From the NCBI RefSeq assembly GCF_030297675.1, contig NZ_AP028142.1, positions 868,001 to 932,000 of the forward strand: a DNA stretch of 64,000 bases, given 5' to 3'. Position numbers and translations under genes: made by a program. The notes below the pieces were generated by a model. That model ran no database searches, was not told the origin of the DNA, and saw nothing but the letters and a program-made list of their open reading frames with translations. The DNA comes from Polynucleobacter sp. HIN11. GTDB taxonomy: Bacteria > Pseudomonadota > Gammaproteobacteria > Burkholderiales > Burkholderiaceae. Each line of letters opens with the position of its first letter. Position 1 is the first letter of the stretch. Below, in pieces: positions 1-8,816 of this stretch.

Positions 1-125
1 CCCTGCTGCATCATCTTTAATCCTGCTTGAGCGGCATAGGGATGGGAGGTTGAGCAAATATTGCGGCCAAAAACGGGCATCCGTACAGTGGGATATGGGT
101 TGTGCCAATTAAACGGTGAGCTCAT
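1..125 (-). CDS. ggt: Gamma-glutamyltransferase, N-terminal fragment
   Basis: Only the first 41 codons lie inside the window. The start ATG (123-125) overlaps the msrQ stop as ATGA. The translation contains FGRNICSTSHPYAAQAGLKMMQQG, split here as FGRNICSTSHP then YAAQAGLKMMQQG, which resembles the opening of the mature domain of gamma-glutamyltransferases, where a conserved Gly-Gly-Asn-Ala stretch normally follows. These enzymes cleave glutathione and transfer the gamma-glutamyl group. I see no signal peptide before the domain, so the protein may be cytoplasmic. The assignment rests on a short stretch. Confidence 0.72.
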   Translation of the reverse strand, partial: MSSPFNWHNPYPTVRMPVFGRNICSTSHPYAAQAGLKMMQQ

Positions 126-730
126 GATCGTGTCTTTATTCTTCGAAGTTGTTCACGGATAACGGGAATCCGCACTACTAACAATATCAAGATTATCCCA
201 GCATAGATGTAAACGGTCTGAAAATCGTTTTTGCCGGCCTTATGCCAAAAGTAATGCAGCACTCCAAGAATGGCAATCAAATAAATGAGACGATGCAGAC
301 TCCTCCAGCTTCGCCCCAACCAGTGCATTGCTGCTCGGTTCGAAGTGATTGCTAATAGACTCATACAAACAAAGGCAACAAACCCTACTGTAATGAATGG
401 GCGTTCAATCACGTCTGCAAACATCTCTTGGAAATCAAGATTGTGATCCAGCCAATACCAAATCGTGAAGTGTAAGAATGCATAGAAGAATGTAAATAGC
501 CCCAGCATCCGACGCATTTGGATCCAGCCAGACCATGCCGTTATCCAATGCATTGGACTCATGGCCAAGGTGATGCACAAAAAGGTAATGGTCCAGGTAC
601 CAGTTGAACGAGTAATGAACTCGACAGGATTAGCACCCAGCTGTCCAGCATAGGCAAGAACAAATAAACGGGCAAGCGGAATCAGCGCTACAACAAAGAG
701 CCAGCGCTTGATCTGCGTAATTGCAAGCAT
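122..730 (-). CDS. msrQ: MsrQ, heme-binding membrane subunit of MsrPQ
   Basis: A 202-residue integral membrane protein of the ferric-reductase-like (YedZ) family. It passes electrons from the respiratory chain to periplasmic MsrP, which repairs oxidised methionines. About five or six hydrophobic helices are visible. Histidines in FLHFTIWYW (about residue 87) and in the HRLIYLIAILGVLHYFWH segment (about 147-164) are candidate heme ligands. Length fits the family (about 200 residues). It lies 3 bases after msrP and overlaps the next gene by 4 bases, so it belongs to one transcription unit. Confidence 0.93.
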   Translation of the reverse strand: MLAITQIKRWLFVVALIPLARLFVLAYAGQLGANPVEFITRSTGTWTITFLCITLAMSPMHWITAWSGWIQMRRMLGLFTFFYAFLHFTIWYWLDHNLDFQEMFADVIERPFITVGFVAFVCMSLLAITSNRAAMHWLGRSWRSLHRLIYLIAILGVLHYFWHKAGKNDFQTVYIYAGIILILLVVRIPVIREQLRRIKTRS

Positions 731-733
731 GCT

Positions 734-1702
734 TTAGTAAAACTTACGCAAATCCATCCCTGCATAGAGCTTGGCAACATACTCGCCATAGCCATTAAAG
801 GGCTCAGTTTTAATCTTGGGTGCAAAGATCCCCCGACCATCAATGCGACGCTCCGTGGCTTGACTCCAACGTGGATGACTCACCGCTGGATTGACGTTTG
901 AATAAAAACCATATTCACGTGGTGCGGATGCGCTCCAGCTCGTGAGCGGTTGTTTCTCGGTCAAGCGAATCGTCACTAAGGATTTGGAGCTCTTAAAGCC
1001 GTACTTCCAGGGTACGATCAAACGAATGGGGGCGCCATTCTGTTTGGGCAATAACTCACCGTACATCCCAAATGTGAGCAGGGTTAATGGGTTCATGGCC
1101 TCATCCATCCGCAGACCCTCACGATAAGGCCAATCGAGTACGGGTCGCTTTAATCCAGGCATCTGTTTAGGATCAGCCAGACTAATAAACTCGACATACT
1201 TGGCAGAGCCCAGGGGCTCCACTCGATTGAGAAGATGCGATAAGGCATAGCCATTCCATGGAATCACCATCGACCAACCTTCCACGCAGCGCAGTCGATA
1301 AACGCGCTCTTCCATGGGCGCCAACTTCAGTAGTGCATCAATATCGAGTGTGACCGGTTTTTTTACCATCCCCTCGATTGATACGGTCCAGGGTCTAGTT
1401 TGTAAGCGATCGGCAAACTTGGCAGGATCATCCTTATCCATTCCAAACTCATAGAAATTATTGTAGGTGGTTGCATCCTCATACGAGGTTTGGGTCTCGC
1501 GCGTTGAGTATTGCTCATTAAGCTTAGAAGGTAATTTCTCGCGCGGTGCTGCTGTTTTAGCAAAGACATCGCGCTCAAGCCAGGATCCCATGCCCACTGC
1601 TGCGCTTCCCAGGGCAATGGTTTTTAACCATTGACGACGGTTCTCAACAATCGCACGTGGAGTGATTTGACTGGGATGAATTCTTGGGTCTTTAAATATC
1701 AT
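734..1702 (-). CDS. msrP: MsrP, periplasmic protein-methionine-sulfoxide reductase, molybdopterin subunit
   Basis: Catalytic subunit of MsrPQ. It reduces methionine sulfoxide in periplasmic proteins with a molybdenum cofactor. Residues 22-27 (RRQWLK) followed by a small-residue hydrophobic stretch form a twin-arginine signal, fitting export with the cofactor already bound. The molybdenum-binding cysteine is C139 in [12 protein letters not shown]. The C-terminal half carries the typical [12 protein letters not shown] and [11 protein letters not shown] motifs of the oxidoreductase molybdopterin fold. Length (322) is normal. The start ATG overlaps the stop of the upstream yhhQ, and msrQ follows 3 bases after. 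Confidence 0.95.
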   Translation of the reverse strand: MIFKDPRIHPSQITPRAIVENRRQWLKTIALGSAAVGMGSWLERDVFAKTAAPREKLPSKLNEQYSTRETQTSYEDATTYNNFYEFGMDKDDPAKFADRLQTRPWTVSIEGMVKKPVTLDIDALLKLAPMEERVYRLRCVEGWSMVIPWNGYALSHLLNRVEPLGSAKYVEFISLADPKQMPGLKRPVLDWPYREGLRMDEAMNPLTLLTFGMYGELLPKQNGAPIRLIVPWKYGFKSSKSLVTIRLTEKQPLTSWSASAPREYGFYSNVNPAVSHPRWSQATERRIDGRGIFAPKIKTEPFNGYGEYVAKLYAGMDLRKFY

Positions 1703-2406
1703 CGATCTACCTTTAATTGAAATGGTGTGAAATTAGTATTGGTGTCGTAATAATCCTCGTTCTCTTTACGCTTCAAGTATCCCACCACCGCATAGGTCAG
1801 CGGAGTTGCCAAAATCTCCCACGAGGTTTTGAGGATATATTGTGCAATCGCTACCTGAATAATCTCATTCGTGGGCCAAATCGCATAAAAGGCCAAGAAA
1901 TAGAATAATGAAGAATCCACCAGCTCACCAACCGCCGTTGAGCCGATCGTGCGGGTCCATAAATACTTCCCTTGGGTCCAGATCTTCATCTTGGCCAGCA
2001 CATAACTATTCGTAAAACTGCCGCACCAAAATGCCAGCATGGAAGCCAATGCGATCCGCCAAGAATTACCAAAGACCGTTTCTAGACCATGCTGATAGTT
2101 CGCCATATAGGATCCCGGTGCCACTGGTAGCGCGATCACGATCAAGGCCATGATGGCAGCAAAGCCAAGGGCCGTAAATCCAGCCCACACCGCGCGACGA
2201 TCATAGGCATAGCCATAGACCTCGGTCAGAATGTCGCTAAAGAAGTATGAGATGGGGAAAAATAGAATCCCGGCGCCAAAGATGACGTAACCAAAATATG
2301 GCAGCTCAACCGTCGCCGCCTTACCAGCCCCAATGAAGTTTGAGCAAAGCAGCACCGCGACGAATGCCCCCAGGATTAGGTCGTAATAGCGATACTGGCG
2401 ACGCAT
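1699..2406 (-). CDS. yhhQ: YhhQ-type queuosine precursor transporter
   Basis: A 235-residue membrane protein of the DUF165 family, which imports queuosine precursors such as preQ0 or preQ1. It shows about six hydrophobic helices and the family features near [14 protein letters not shown] (about residue 58) and the [18 protein letters not shown] region (about 130-147). It is the first gene of the yhhQ-msrP-msrQ-ggt unit, and its stop overlaps the msrP start. The link between queuosine uptake and methionine sulfoxide repair is probably positional only. The substrate is inferred from the family. Confidence 0.88.
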   Translation of the reverse strand: MRRQYRYYDLILGAFVAVLLCSNFIGAGKAATVELPYFGYVIFGAGILFFPISYFFSDILTEVYGYAYDRRAVWAGFTALGFAAIMALIVIALPVAPGSYMANYQHGLETVFGNSWRIALASMLAFWCGSFTNSYVLAKMKIWTQGKYLWTRTIGSTAVGELVDSSLFYFLAFYAIWPTNEIIQVAIAQYILKTSWEILATPLTYAVVGYLKRKENEDYYDTNTNFTPFQLKVDR

Positions 2407-2502
2407 GGGGTGTTAGGGCCTTATAGGTTCGGTGAGGCGGTTAAAAGGGGAAATATTTCATAGAATAGCGGTATTGGCATGAATTCACAGAATAGGTAAA
2501 TA

Positions 2503-3681
2503 ATGAGTAAGCCGCAGTTTCATTGGGAAGACCCCCTCCTCTTACAAGACCAATTGACCACCGAGGAGCGCATGATTGCCGACGCGGCCCGTGAGTATGC
2601 CCAGGGGAAGCTGGCCCCGCGGGTGCATGAGGCCTATCGCTCTGAAACAACCGATCCCACCATCTTTCGAGAAATGGGTGAATTGGGCCTGCTTGGCATT
2701 ACCATTCCCGAGGAATACGGTGGCGCTAACCTCAATTACGTCTCCTATGGCCTCATTGCCCGTGAAATTGAACGGGTTGACTCTGGCTACCGCTCCATGA
2801 TGAGTGTGCAATCCTCCTTAGTGATGGTACCCATTTACGAATTCGGTAGCGAGGCTCAAAAGCAAAAGTACCTTCCTAAATTAGCCACTGGTGAATGGAT
2901 TGGATGTTTTGGTCTAACAGAACCCAATTACGGCTCCGATGCTGGTGGGATGATCACACGCGCCAAGAAAGTTTCTGGTGGATACTCGCTCACAGGCTCC
3001 AAGATGTGGATCTCCAACTCCCCGATTGCTGATGTATTTGTGGTATGGGCCAAGAACGATGATGATCAGATTCGGGGCTTCATCCTTGAAAAGGGCATGA
3101 AGGGTTTAAGCGCCCCCAAAATCACTGGTAAGCAAGGTTTGCGCGCCTCGATTACTGGTGAAATCGTGATGGATGAAGTATTTGTGCCCGCTGAAAATGA
3201 GTTCCCAGAAATTACAGGTCTGAAAGGCCCCTTCACTTGTCTAAACTCAGCGCGTTATGGCATCTCGTGGGGAGTACTCGGTGCCGCGGAATTTTGTTGG
3301 CACGCAGCACGCCAATACACCTTAGATCGCAAACAGTTTGGCAGACCTTTAGCGGCCAATCAACTCATTCAGAAAAAATTAGCCGATATGCAAACCGAGA
3401 TTACCTTGGCACTGCAAGGCGTTCTGCGATTGGGGCGCATGAAGGATGAAGGAAGCGCTGCCCCTGAGATCACCTCCATCATGAAGCGCAACTCCTGTGG
3501 CAAATCGCTTGATATTGCACGGATGGCACGCGATATGTTGGGCGGGAATGGTATCTCGGATGAGTACGGTGTGATCCGTCACATGCTCAATCTTGAGGTG
3601 GTTAATACCTATGAAGGCACGCACGATATTCATGCCCTCATTTTGGGTCGAGCCCAAACTGGTATCCAGGCGTTTAGCTAG
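2503..3681 (+). CDS. gcdH: Glutaryl-CoA dehydrogenase
   Basis: A 392-residue acyl-CoA dehydrogenase that oxidises and decarboxylates glutaryl-CoA to crotonyl-CoA in lysine, tryptophan or benzoate catabolism, passing electrons to ETF. The order is the usual one: N-terminal helical domain, middle beta domain with [15 protein letters not shown] (about 145-159), and C-terminal helical domain. The catalytic glutamate is E371 in [17 protein letters not shown], the form typical of GcdH rather than short-chain enzymes. The ATG is preceded by AGGT. The 3' end overlaps the convergent mnmH by 8 bases, so no terminator fits between them. Confidence 0.93.
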   Translation: MSKPQFHWEDPLLLQDQLTTEERMIADAAREYAQGKLAPRVHEAYRSETTDPTIFREMGELGLLGITIPEEYGGANLNYVSYGLIAREIERVDSGYRSMMSVQSSLVMVPIYEFGSEAQKQKYLPKLATGEWIGCFGLTEPNYGSDAGGMITRAKKVSGGYSLTGSKMWISNSPIADVFVVWAKNDDDQIRGFILEKGMKGLSAPKITGKQGLRASITGEIVMDEVFVPAENEFPEITGLKGPFTCLNSARYGISWGVLGAAEFCWHAARQYTLDRKQFGRPLAANQLIQKKLADMQTEITLALQGVLRLGRMKDEGSAAPEITSIMKRNSCGKSLDIARMARDMLGGNGISDEYGVIRHMLNLEVVNTYEGTHDIHALILGRAQTGIQAFS

Positions 3682-4729
3682 ATTGTAAAAGTTGCTGCGC
3701 TAATTCGAGATAGCTTGCCTGCTGCGCATCTTGAACCGTGAGAGTGCGAGCATTTTGATATTGGCTGAAGTTACGAGCAATTGAATCTTGATACGCTGGA
3801 TCGTAGTGCTTAATCAGTAATTCTTCAACCAATACTGGGTAGCGCCCCTCAGCGGCCAATTGCTGCCATTTGGTAATTTGTTCCTTACCATAACGTTGCG
3901 TCAACAGACTCAGCAAATGCCGCAGCCCATCATGATCACTTAAGAGATGGACGTACTCTTCCATCAGTACATCGACCCGCACCGAGCGATCCGCTTTGAT
4001 TTCAACACAATCCCCCTGCCGAATTTGATCCATCAGAGCATCTGGAATATGCAGGCAACCCACCTTCTTGCTCTCCGACTCGACATAAATGGTTTGATCA
4101 AATGTAAATTGCCGTAACGCATTCCATAGGCGACTCTCAAACATTTTCTGACTGGGCTGCACTTCATTAGGCAAGCCACCCAGCACTGAGCCACGATGGG
4201 CCGCGAGACCCTCGAGATCCAAAACTTGAGCGTGACTATTTAAGGCTTGTAATAAACGAGTTTTGCCGGTGCCAGTCATGCCACAAATAACGGTGAACTT
4301 TGCATGTGGCGCCCATCGCTCAAGATCAGCAACCACCTGACGCCGATACCCTTGATAGCCACCTTGCAGCTGCTGGGCCTTCCAACCAATTCGTTGCAGA
4401 ATATGAGCAAAGGCACCACTTCGCTCCCCGCCCCGCCAGCAATACACCAAAGGTCGCCACTCACGCGGCTTTTGAATAAAGTGTTCTTGCAAATGACTGG
4501 CAATATTTTTAGCAACCAGAGCAGCGCCTAATTTCTTGGCTGCAAAGGGAGACTCTTGCTTATACAGTGTGCCAACAGTAGCACGCTCTTCATTGTTTAA
4601 TACCGGGCAATTGATCGCGCCTGGAATATGATCTAAGGCATACTCAGCAGGTGAGCGCGCATCAATAATGCAATCAAACTGACCTAAGCTCTGACCCAAG
4701 GTCTCGGGGGAGAGTAAAGCGGAACTCAA
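3674..4729 (-). CDS. mnmH: tRNA 2-selenouridine / geranyl-2-thiouridine synthase
   Basis: MnmH (SelU, YbbB) modifies the wobble uridine of some tRNAs, exchanging sulfur for selenium or adding a geranyl group. The N-terminal rhodanese domain (about 8-135) has the catalytic cysteine C97 in YCWRGGERS. The C-terminal part has a P-loop, GMTGTGKT at 150-157. Length (351) is normal. The start appears to be TTG at 4729, forming a TTGA overlap with the stop of the upstream thioesterase gene. No selenophosphate synthetase gene is in the window, so selenium use cannot be judged. Confidence 0.92.
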   Translation of the reverse strand: MSSALLSPETLGQSLGQFDCIIDARSPAEYALDHIPGAINCPVLNNEERATVGTLYKQESPFAAKKLGAALVAKNIASHLQEHFIQKPREWRPLVYCWRGGERSGAFAHILQRIGWKAQQLQGGYQGYRRQVVADLERWAPHAKFTVICGMTGTGKTRLLQALNSHAQVLDLEGLAAHRGSVLGGLPNEVQPSQKMFESRLWNALRQFTFDQTIYVESESKKVGCLHIPDALMDQIRQGDCVEIKADRSVRVDVLMEEYVHLLSDHDGLRHLLSLLTQRYGKEQITKWQQLAAEGRYPVLVEELLIKHYDPAYQDSIARNFSQYQNARTLTVQDAQQASYLELAQQLLQSS

Positions 4730-5151
4730 CGCAGCCCTAAATTTTGCTTAATTGGCTCTGGCCACGGTGCAGGACGATTGGTCTTGAGGTTAACCCACAC
4801 CAAGGTTGCGCCACCGGCTGCACATAGTTCTTCTGGATTGCTCGCAAGCGACATGAGGTTATAGGTATCCACGCTGGTACGCCCTACTTTACCAATATAG
4901 GTACGCACCACAATATCAGCAGGGTAACTTACTTGGGCATAGAAATTACAAAATGCGTTTGCAATTAAGGCACCACCTTCATCGTGATGCGCACCGAATC
5001 CAAAAGACTCAATCCAATGAATACGGCCTTGCTCCATGTACCGAAAGTAAAGTGTATTGTTCACGTGACCAAATGCATCCATATCACCCCAACGTAATGG
5101 GATGATCGTTTCATGAACAAATTTCTTATCGGCAGGAATTTCAATGCGCAT
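4726..5151 (-). CDS. Acyl-CoA thioesterase, 4-hydroxybenzoyl-CoA thioesterase (YbgC-like) family
   Basis: A 141-residue hotdog-fold protein. WGDMDAFGHVNNTLYFRYME (residues 21-40) is the family signature, with D23/D25 at the catalytic position and HVNN after it. Such enzymes hydrolyse short or aromatic acyl-CoA esters in the cytoplasm. The real substrate cannot be read from the sequence. The gene is coupled to mnmH by a 4-base overlap. The ATG at 5151 has no clear Shine-Dalgarno sequence, but the family motif begins at the expected distance from it. Confidence 0.85.
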   Translation of the reverse strand: MRIEIPADKKFVHETIIPLRWGDMDAFGHVNNTLYFRYMEQGRIHWIESFGFGAHHDEGGALIANAFCNFYAQVSYPADIVVRTYIGKVGRTSVDTYNLMSLASNPEELCAAGGATLVWVNLKTNRPAPWPEPIKQNLGLR

Positions 5152-5200
5152 GATTGAGGAGTTCTAAATGACAAAGCAAAGCGCTAGTTTACCTCTAGGC

Positions 5201-5638
5201 TTATGCTTCCATCCGTATTTGGGCGCGCAGATCCCGGTAGAACTGAGGCCTTGCATCAAGAGGCACGAAGATACCGATCGGCATTTCCTTGCTTCTCTCC
5301 TCCACCCGAATTAAACGCTTACCGCTCTCCTCTTGTGTGAGCGTTAGCCAACGGGTATTAAATACGTGACGTTCAATCTTTCCGCCAATATTCTTCTCAA
5401 TCTTTAGGGCCGTGCCATCGATGGCAATTGATTCGTAGTCGAGCGCATGCCGTGCGTAGACGATCAGCGCAATACCTAATACGGTTAACTCAATCACGGT
5501 GAAGATCAAAATCATCCAAACGCCATGAAGCAAGAAGTAGGTGGCGATAAACGATGAAAACAGAAACATCGATAAATAGAAATAACCAACCTGGCGTGGC
5601 GTGAACGAACAATTTCGTTTCGTGTGCCACGTACGCAT
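5201..5638 (-). CDS. DUF2244 integral membrane protein
   Basis: A 145-residue protein with two adjacent hydrophobic helices (about residues 17-62) followed by a soluble C-terminal domain of about 80 residues containing WLTLTQEESGKRLIRVEE and FVPLDARPQFYRDLRAQI. The layout and motifs match the DUF2244 family of proteobacterial membrane proteins, often found near cytochrome oxidase genes. Its function is unknown. It begins five bases after the phhB stop in the same direction, so the two are probably cotranscribed. Confidence 0.78.
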   Translation of the reverse strand: MRTWHTKRNCSFTPRQVGYFYLSMFLFSSFIATYFLLHGVWMILIFTVIELTVLGIALIVYARHALDYESIAIDGTALKIEKNIGGKIERHVFNTRWLTLTQEESGKRLIRVEERSKEMPIGIFVPLDARPQFYRDLRAQIRMEA

Positions 5639-5643
5639 GGGGA

Positions 5644-5949
5644 TTATTTTGCTAAGAGAGCATTGGCGTATTGATCCATGGATCGCGCCAAATCCAGATC
5701 AAGTTTTGTGAGACCGCCAGCATCATGGGTCGAGAGCGTAACCTCAACCCGATTCCAGACATTAAACCACTCGGGATGATGATTCATTTGCTCAGCCATG
5801 AGTGCGCACTGTGTCATGAATGCAAAAGCTTCCTTGAAATCCTTAAACTGGTACGAACGGGTAATGGCATCTCGATTAGCAACCATTGCCCAATGCGCTA
5901 GATCAGTAGCAATGGCCAAGCGCTCGTCTGCACTGAGAAGGCTTGCCAT
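5644..5949 (-). CDS. phhB: Pterin-4a-carbinolamine dehydratase
   Basis: A 101-residue protein that dehydrates 4a-hydroxytetrahydrobiopterin during pterin recycling and can act as a dimerisation cofactor. The signature MNHHPEWFNVWNRVEVTLSTHD has the active-site histidines at residues 57-58. A longer frame opens at 6015, but that start lies inside the upstream DUF442 gene and adds 22 residues foreign to the family. ATG at 5949, 8 bases after that gene's stop, gives the normal length. No phenylalanine hydroxylase gene is nearby, so its role here may not be phenylalanine breakdown. Confidence 0.88.
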   Translation of the reverse strand: MASLLSADERLAIATDLAHWAMVANRDAITRSYQFKDFKEAFAFMTQCALMAEQMNHHPEWFNVWNRVEVTLSTHDAGGLTKLDLDLARSMDQYANALLAK

Positions 5950-5957
5950 GGCAATAC

Positions 5958-6302
5958 TTAAGAGTTTTGTAAGGCCAGTTGATACAAAAAGGTTGAGCGC
6001 GCGCCCGAGCGGCAAAAGGCTAAGATCGGTTGCGGCATTGCCTTAAGGAGCTTGGCCATCTCCACCACTTGCTCGGGAGTAATTGCACCGCTCACCACGG
6101 GTAAGTAGGCATATTCAAGGCCATGCTCTTTGGCCATGGCAGCGATGGAAGCATTGCTAGGTTGCTCTGGGCCCTCTTCACCATCTGGGCGATTATTAAT
6201 AATGCTCTTGTAACCCTGCTGTGCAATTTGAGCAACATCGGTCGGCTCAATTTGACCAGCGGTTCCAAAATTGGGGTTGTGACATGAAATATGAACGCTC
6301 AT
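5958..6302 (-). CDS. TIGR01244/DUF442 phosphatase-like sulfur protein (BLH N-domain type)
   Basis: A 114-residue protein with the CX5R loop FCRSGARS (C97 catalytic) of dual-specificity phosphatase or rhodanese-like folds. It matches the domain that, in Xylella and Agrobacterium BLH proteins, is fused to an ETHE1-type persulfide dioxygenase and governed by BigR. Here it stands alone. A good Shine-Dalgarno (AAGGA) lies before ATG 6302. It lies next to two YeeE/YedE half-transporters, as in BigR regulons, which suggests work on persulfides or sulfide. That role is inference. Confidence 0.82.
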   Translation of the reverse strand: MSVHISCHNPNFGTAGQIEPTDVAQIAQQGYKSIINNRPDGEEGPEQPSNASIAAMAKEHGLEYAYLPVVSGAITPEQVVEMAKLLKAMPQPILAFCRSGARSTFLYQLALQNS

Positions 6303-6331
6303 AGGATCCTTACAAATATCTCATCAAGAAT

Positions 6332-6769
6332 TTAAACAGAATTTTTCTGGGTTCGCTCGAACAACCACATACCCGCAACCATGGCGACGACAAAAACTAA
6401 GGCTTTGGTTTCACCGGAACCAAGAGAAACCAGCGCAGGCCCCGGACAAAAACCAGCAAGTCCCCAACCCACACCAAACATTGCACTACCAATAATTAAG
6501 GGACGATCAATGTCGCGCCGAGTTGGGATATGCATTGCGCCACCCAAAAAACTCTGGGTGCGTTTCTTGGCTAAGTAGAAAGCAATGAGCCCTACAAGCA
6601 CAGCACCGCCCATCACAAAAATGAGAGATGGATCCCAGTTACCAGCAAGATCAAGGAAGGCCAAGATTTTGGCAGGATTGGTCATGCCTGAAATCATTAA
6701 ACCAAGACCAAACAAAACGCCGATGAGATACTCGCTACCGTTTGAAAAGAAGGATTGATTTTGATTCAT
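6332..6769 (-). CDS. YeeE/YedE half-size transporter (PmpB-like)
   Basis: A 145-residue membrane protein with four hydrophobic segments. It corresponds to one half of a YeeE/YedE (TsuA-type) sulfur transporter, with the conserved cysteine motif GWGLAGFCPGPALVSLGSGE near residues 101-120 and FGLGLMISGMTNPAKIL near 19-35. With the neighbouring 143-residue partner it probably assembles one full transporter for thiosulfate or another reduced sulfur species. Four bases separate the two genes. The exact substrate is unknown. Confidence 0.82.
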   Translation of the reverse strand: MNQNQSFFSNGSEYLIGVLFGLGLMISGMTNPAKILAFLDLAGNWDPSLIFVMGGAVLVGLIAFYLAKKRTQSFLGGAMHIPTRRDIDRPLIIGSAMFGVGWGLAGFCPGPALVSLGSGETKALVFVVAMVAGMWLFERTQKNSV

Positions 6770-6773
6770 CGAC

Positions 6774-7205
6774 TTAGATCCAATGCCGCACGAGATACAC
6801 CACTAAGAATCCACAACCCATAAATGTGAGGGTTGCAAGCAAGGAACGTGGTGAGAGGCGCGATAAACCACAAATGCCGTGACCACTGGTGCAGCCCGAT
6901 CCATAGCGAGCACCAAAGCCTACTAATAAACCAGCTACGATGAGCGTGATGTAATCCGCATCAATGACTGCGGTTGTGCTCATCTGGAACACATACTTTC
7001 CCCACAAAGGAGCGGTTAACAATCCCAATACGAAACTGGCGCGCCATAACCAATCAGTCTTCTTGGGGCCAATTAAGCCGCCCAAAATGCCACTGATTCC
7101 AAGAATGCGACCGTTGATGAGAACGTATAACGCAGCCGCAATTCCTAGCAAAATACCGCCTGCTAGAGCGGGTCCCGGGGTAAAGGATGTCCAATCAATT
7201 GTCAT
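6774..7205 (-). CDS. YeeE/YedE half-size transporter (PmpA-like)
   Basis: A 143-residue membrane protein, the other half of the split YeeE/YedE pair. The motif [22 protein letters not shown] (about residues 97-118) contains the two conserved cysteines seen in family members that pass thiosulfate. Start ATG 7205 follows the upstream transporter stop by 16 bases. The PmpA-PmpB order next to a DUF442 protein repeats that of bigR-type operons. It acts in the inner membrane. The sulfur substrate is inferred from family and context. Confidence 0.82.
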   Translation of the reverse strand: MTIDWTSFTPGPALAGGILLGIAAALYVLINGRILGISGILGGLIGPKKTDWLWRASFVLGLLTAPLWGKYVFQMSTTAVIDADYITLIVAGLLVGFGARYGSGCTSGHGICGLSRLSPRSLLATLTFMGCGFLVVYLVRHWI

Positions 7206-7221
7206 GACATCATTTTAATAC

Positions 7222-8349
7222 TTAACAGGGTTTTGGACTCATGCGCCACTGTAAGTATTGAAGCCCCAAATAGCCTCCCAAGAAAAATCCAGGGAGTGCA
7301 ATAAATGCATTGAGTGCTAAAGTTGATATTCCACTCAAGCCCTGCCCGACCGTACACCCCATCGCAGTGACTCCACCAAATCCCATCAGCGCGGCACCCA
7401 CGAGATGATTGGCGGTATCCTCAACACCCCGAAATGCTTCCCAACGAAAACGCTTACTGATGATGGCGCTAATCGCCGAGCCAACAATCATGCCCAAGAC
7501 CGCCACAATGCCAATGGTGAGCACTTTAGACTTATCACTCGTGAACATTAACCAATCCAAGGAATAGGCATACGGCGCCACAAATGAGAGGCTTTCCATC
7601 CGACCCGAGTTTGTCACCAAGAATGCTTCTTGCAAAGTATTGGGGTCCTCTTCAAGATGCGCAAAGTGCCCGGATACCCACCAAATAGCGGTGATCGCCA
7701 AGCCAACCCCGACTCCTGCTAAGAGATTATCAATAGTCCAAAACGATTTCTTTAGGAGCGCGTAGGCAATAAAGGCGCCACCAATCACAATGGACAGAAT
7801 CCAACGTAGTTGTTCTTTGCCCATACCAACGCTGGCGGAAAGAACGCTTGGCAAATCCTGTGAAGTTTTGAGATTCAGTGCCACTTGGTCAATCGAATTG
7901 GTTCGCAAAACTCCTAAAAATCCACGCATGGTCATATAGGCAACGAGTCCCAACACAATAAACACCACGATGGATTTCAGATTGCCGCTGCCGATCCGAA
8001 CTAGGGTTTTGCTACCGCATCCGGATGCCAGAACCATCCCGATCCCAAATAGAACGCTACCGATTAGGGTCGATAGATAAAGCACGCGGTTACCGGTATA
8101 GAGGGATTTGGTGACATCAATCCATCCAAGGTGGGACATCGTAGCAACCCCCAGTATTGCGATGCCAATCGCTAAGCACCATTGGCGCATACGAGACCAA
8201 TCTTCCATTAGGAGGCCATCGGATACGGCACCCAGTGTGCAAAAGTTCGTGCGCTGCATGATGGCACCCAACACTGCAGTGATGGCAAAGGTAATCAGCA
8301 AAGCCTGACTACCCAGAGAGCGAATCTGCTCTGGTGATAAATCAGTCAT
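7222..8349 (-). CDS. Full-length YeeE/YedE family transporter, TsuA-like
   Basis: A 375-residue membrane protein with about nine hydrophobic helices and internal two-fold repeats. Conserved cysteine loops are visible in each half: MVLASGCGSKTLVRIGSGN (about 104-122) and GVTAMGCTVGQGLSG (about 328-342). TsuA, the characterised relative, imports thiosulfate into the cytoplasm. A central loop (about 225-260) is longer and polar. It sits between the cytochrome c gene at 8358 and the half-size pair, so three transporters of one family lie side by side beside sox. Confidence 0.87.
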   Translation of the reverse strand: MTDLSPEQIRSLGSQALLITFAITAVLGAIMQRTNFCTLGAVSDGLLMEDWSRMRQWCLAIGIAILGVATMSHLGWIDVTKSLYTGNRVLYLSTLIGSVLFGIGMVLASGCGSKTLVRIGSGNLKSIVVFIVLGLVAYMTMRGFLGVLRTNSIDQVALNLKTSQDLPSVLSASVGMGKEQLRWILSIVIGGAFIAYALLKKSFWTIDNLLAGVGVGLAITAIWWVSGHFAHLEEDPNTLQEAFLVTNSGRMESLSFVAPYAYSLDWLMFTSDKSKVLTIGIVAVLGMIVGSAISAIISKRFRWEAFRGVEDTANHLVGAALMGFGGVTAMGCTVGQGLSGISTLALNAFIALPGFFLGGYLGLQYLQWRMSPKPC

Positions 8350-8357
8350 GATGATTC

Positions 8358-8675
8358 CTAGGGTTTAAATTTGTAGTATTGCTGGTTTAGGTAAGCAACG
8401 ACGTCTGCTTCATCCTCTGGGAATAAATCTAGGCGCAATTCGGTATTACAGCGTGCGACCATCACTTTCAAGCGATCTAAGCCCTTCACCCGACGATCTT
8501 TGCGGGTGTAAATCAAAGTGCCATCACCCAAGCCAGACTTCTCAGCATGGCATTGATAGCACTTGGTATCTTCAATCTTCTTGCCATTGGCAAGGTTGGG
8601 CGCAGCCACGGCAGGCTGCGCGGCTAATCCACCTAAAACACCGATGAGAATTGCTAATGTCGATAAAGTCTTCAT
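8358..8675 (-). CDS. Small periplasmic monoheme cytochrome c
   Basis: A secreted protein of 105 residues from ATG 8675. The frame opens at a TTG at 8693, but the ATG gives a clean signal peptide, MKTLSTLAILIGVLGGLAAQ followed by PAVAA. One heme-binding motif, CYQCH, lies near residue 39-43 of this form. No methionine follows at the usual distal position, since the C-terminal part is FPEDEADVVAYLNQQYYKFKP. It is likely an electron carrier for the sulfur pathway. The Shine-Dalgarno is weak. The 140 bases upstream hold no clear promoter. Confidence 0.8.
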   Translation of the reverse strand: MKTLSTLAILIGVLGGLAAQPAVAAPNLANGKKIEDTKCYQCHAEKSGLGDGTLIYTRKDRRVKGLDRLKVMVARCNTELRLDLFPEDEADVVAYLNQQYYKFKP

Positions 8676-8816
8676 AGTCTTTGTATGTATCAATTTCTGA
8701 AGATGTGATTCTATCGGACTGAATTAAAAAACTACAGCAAAATCAGTGTTTTAGAAGCCAAAATCAAGATTATTCCGTAATGCTAATATAAGCAAAAGTT
8801 ATAAAGCAATGAGTAA

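Noticed and set aside
8694..8816. AT-rich gap between the DsrE-like and cytochrome genes
   Set aside because: Searched for a promoter, terminator or small gene. Only a short imperfect repeat near 8781-8794 was seen, too weak to report.
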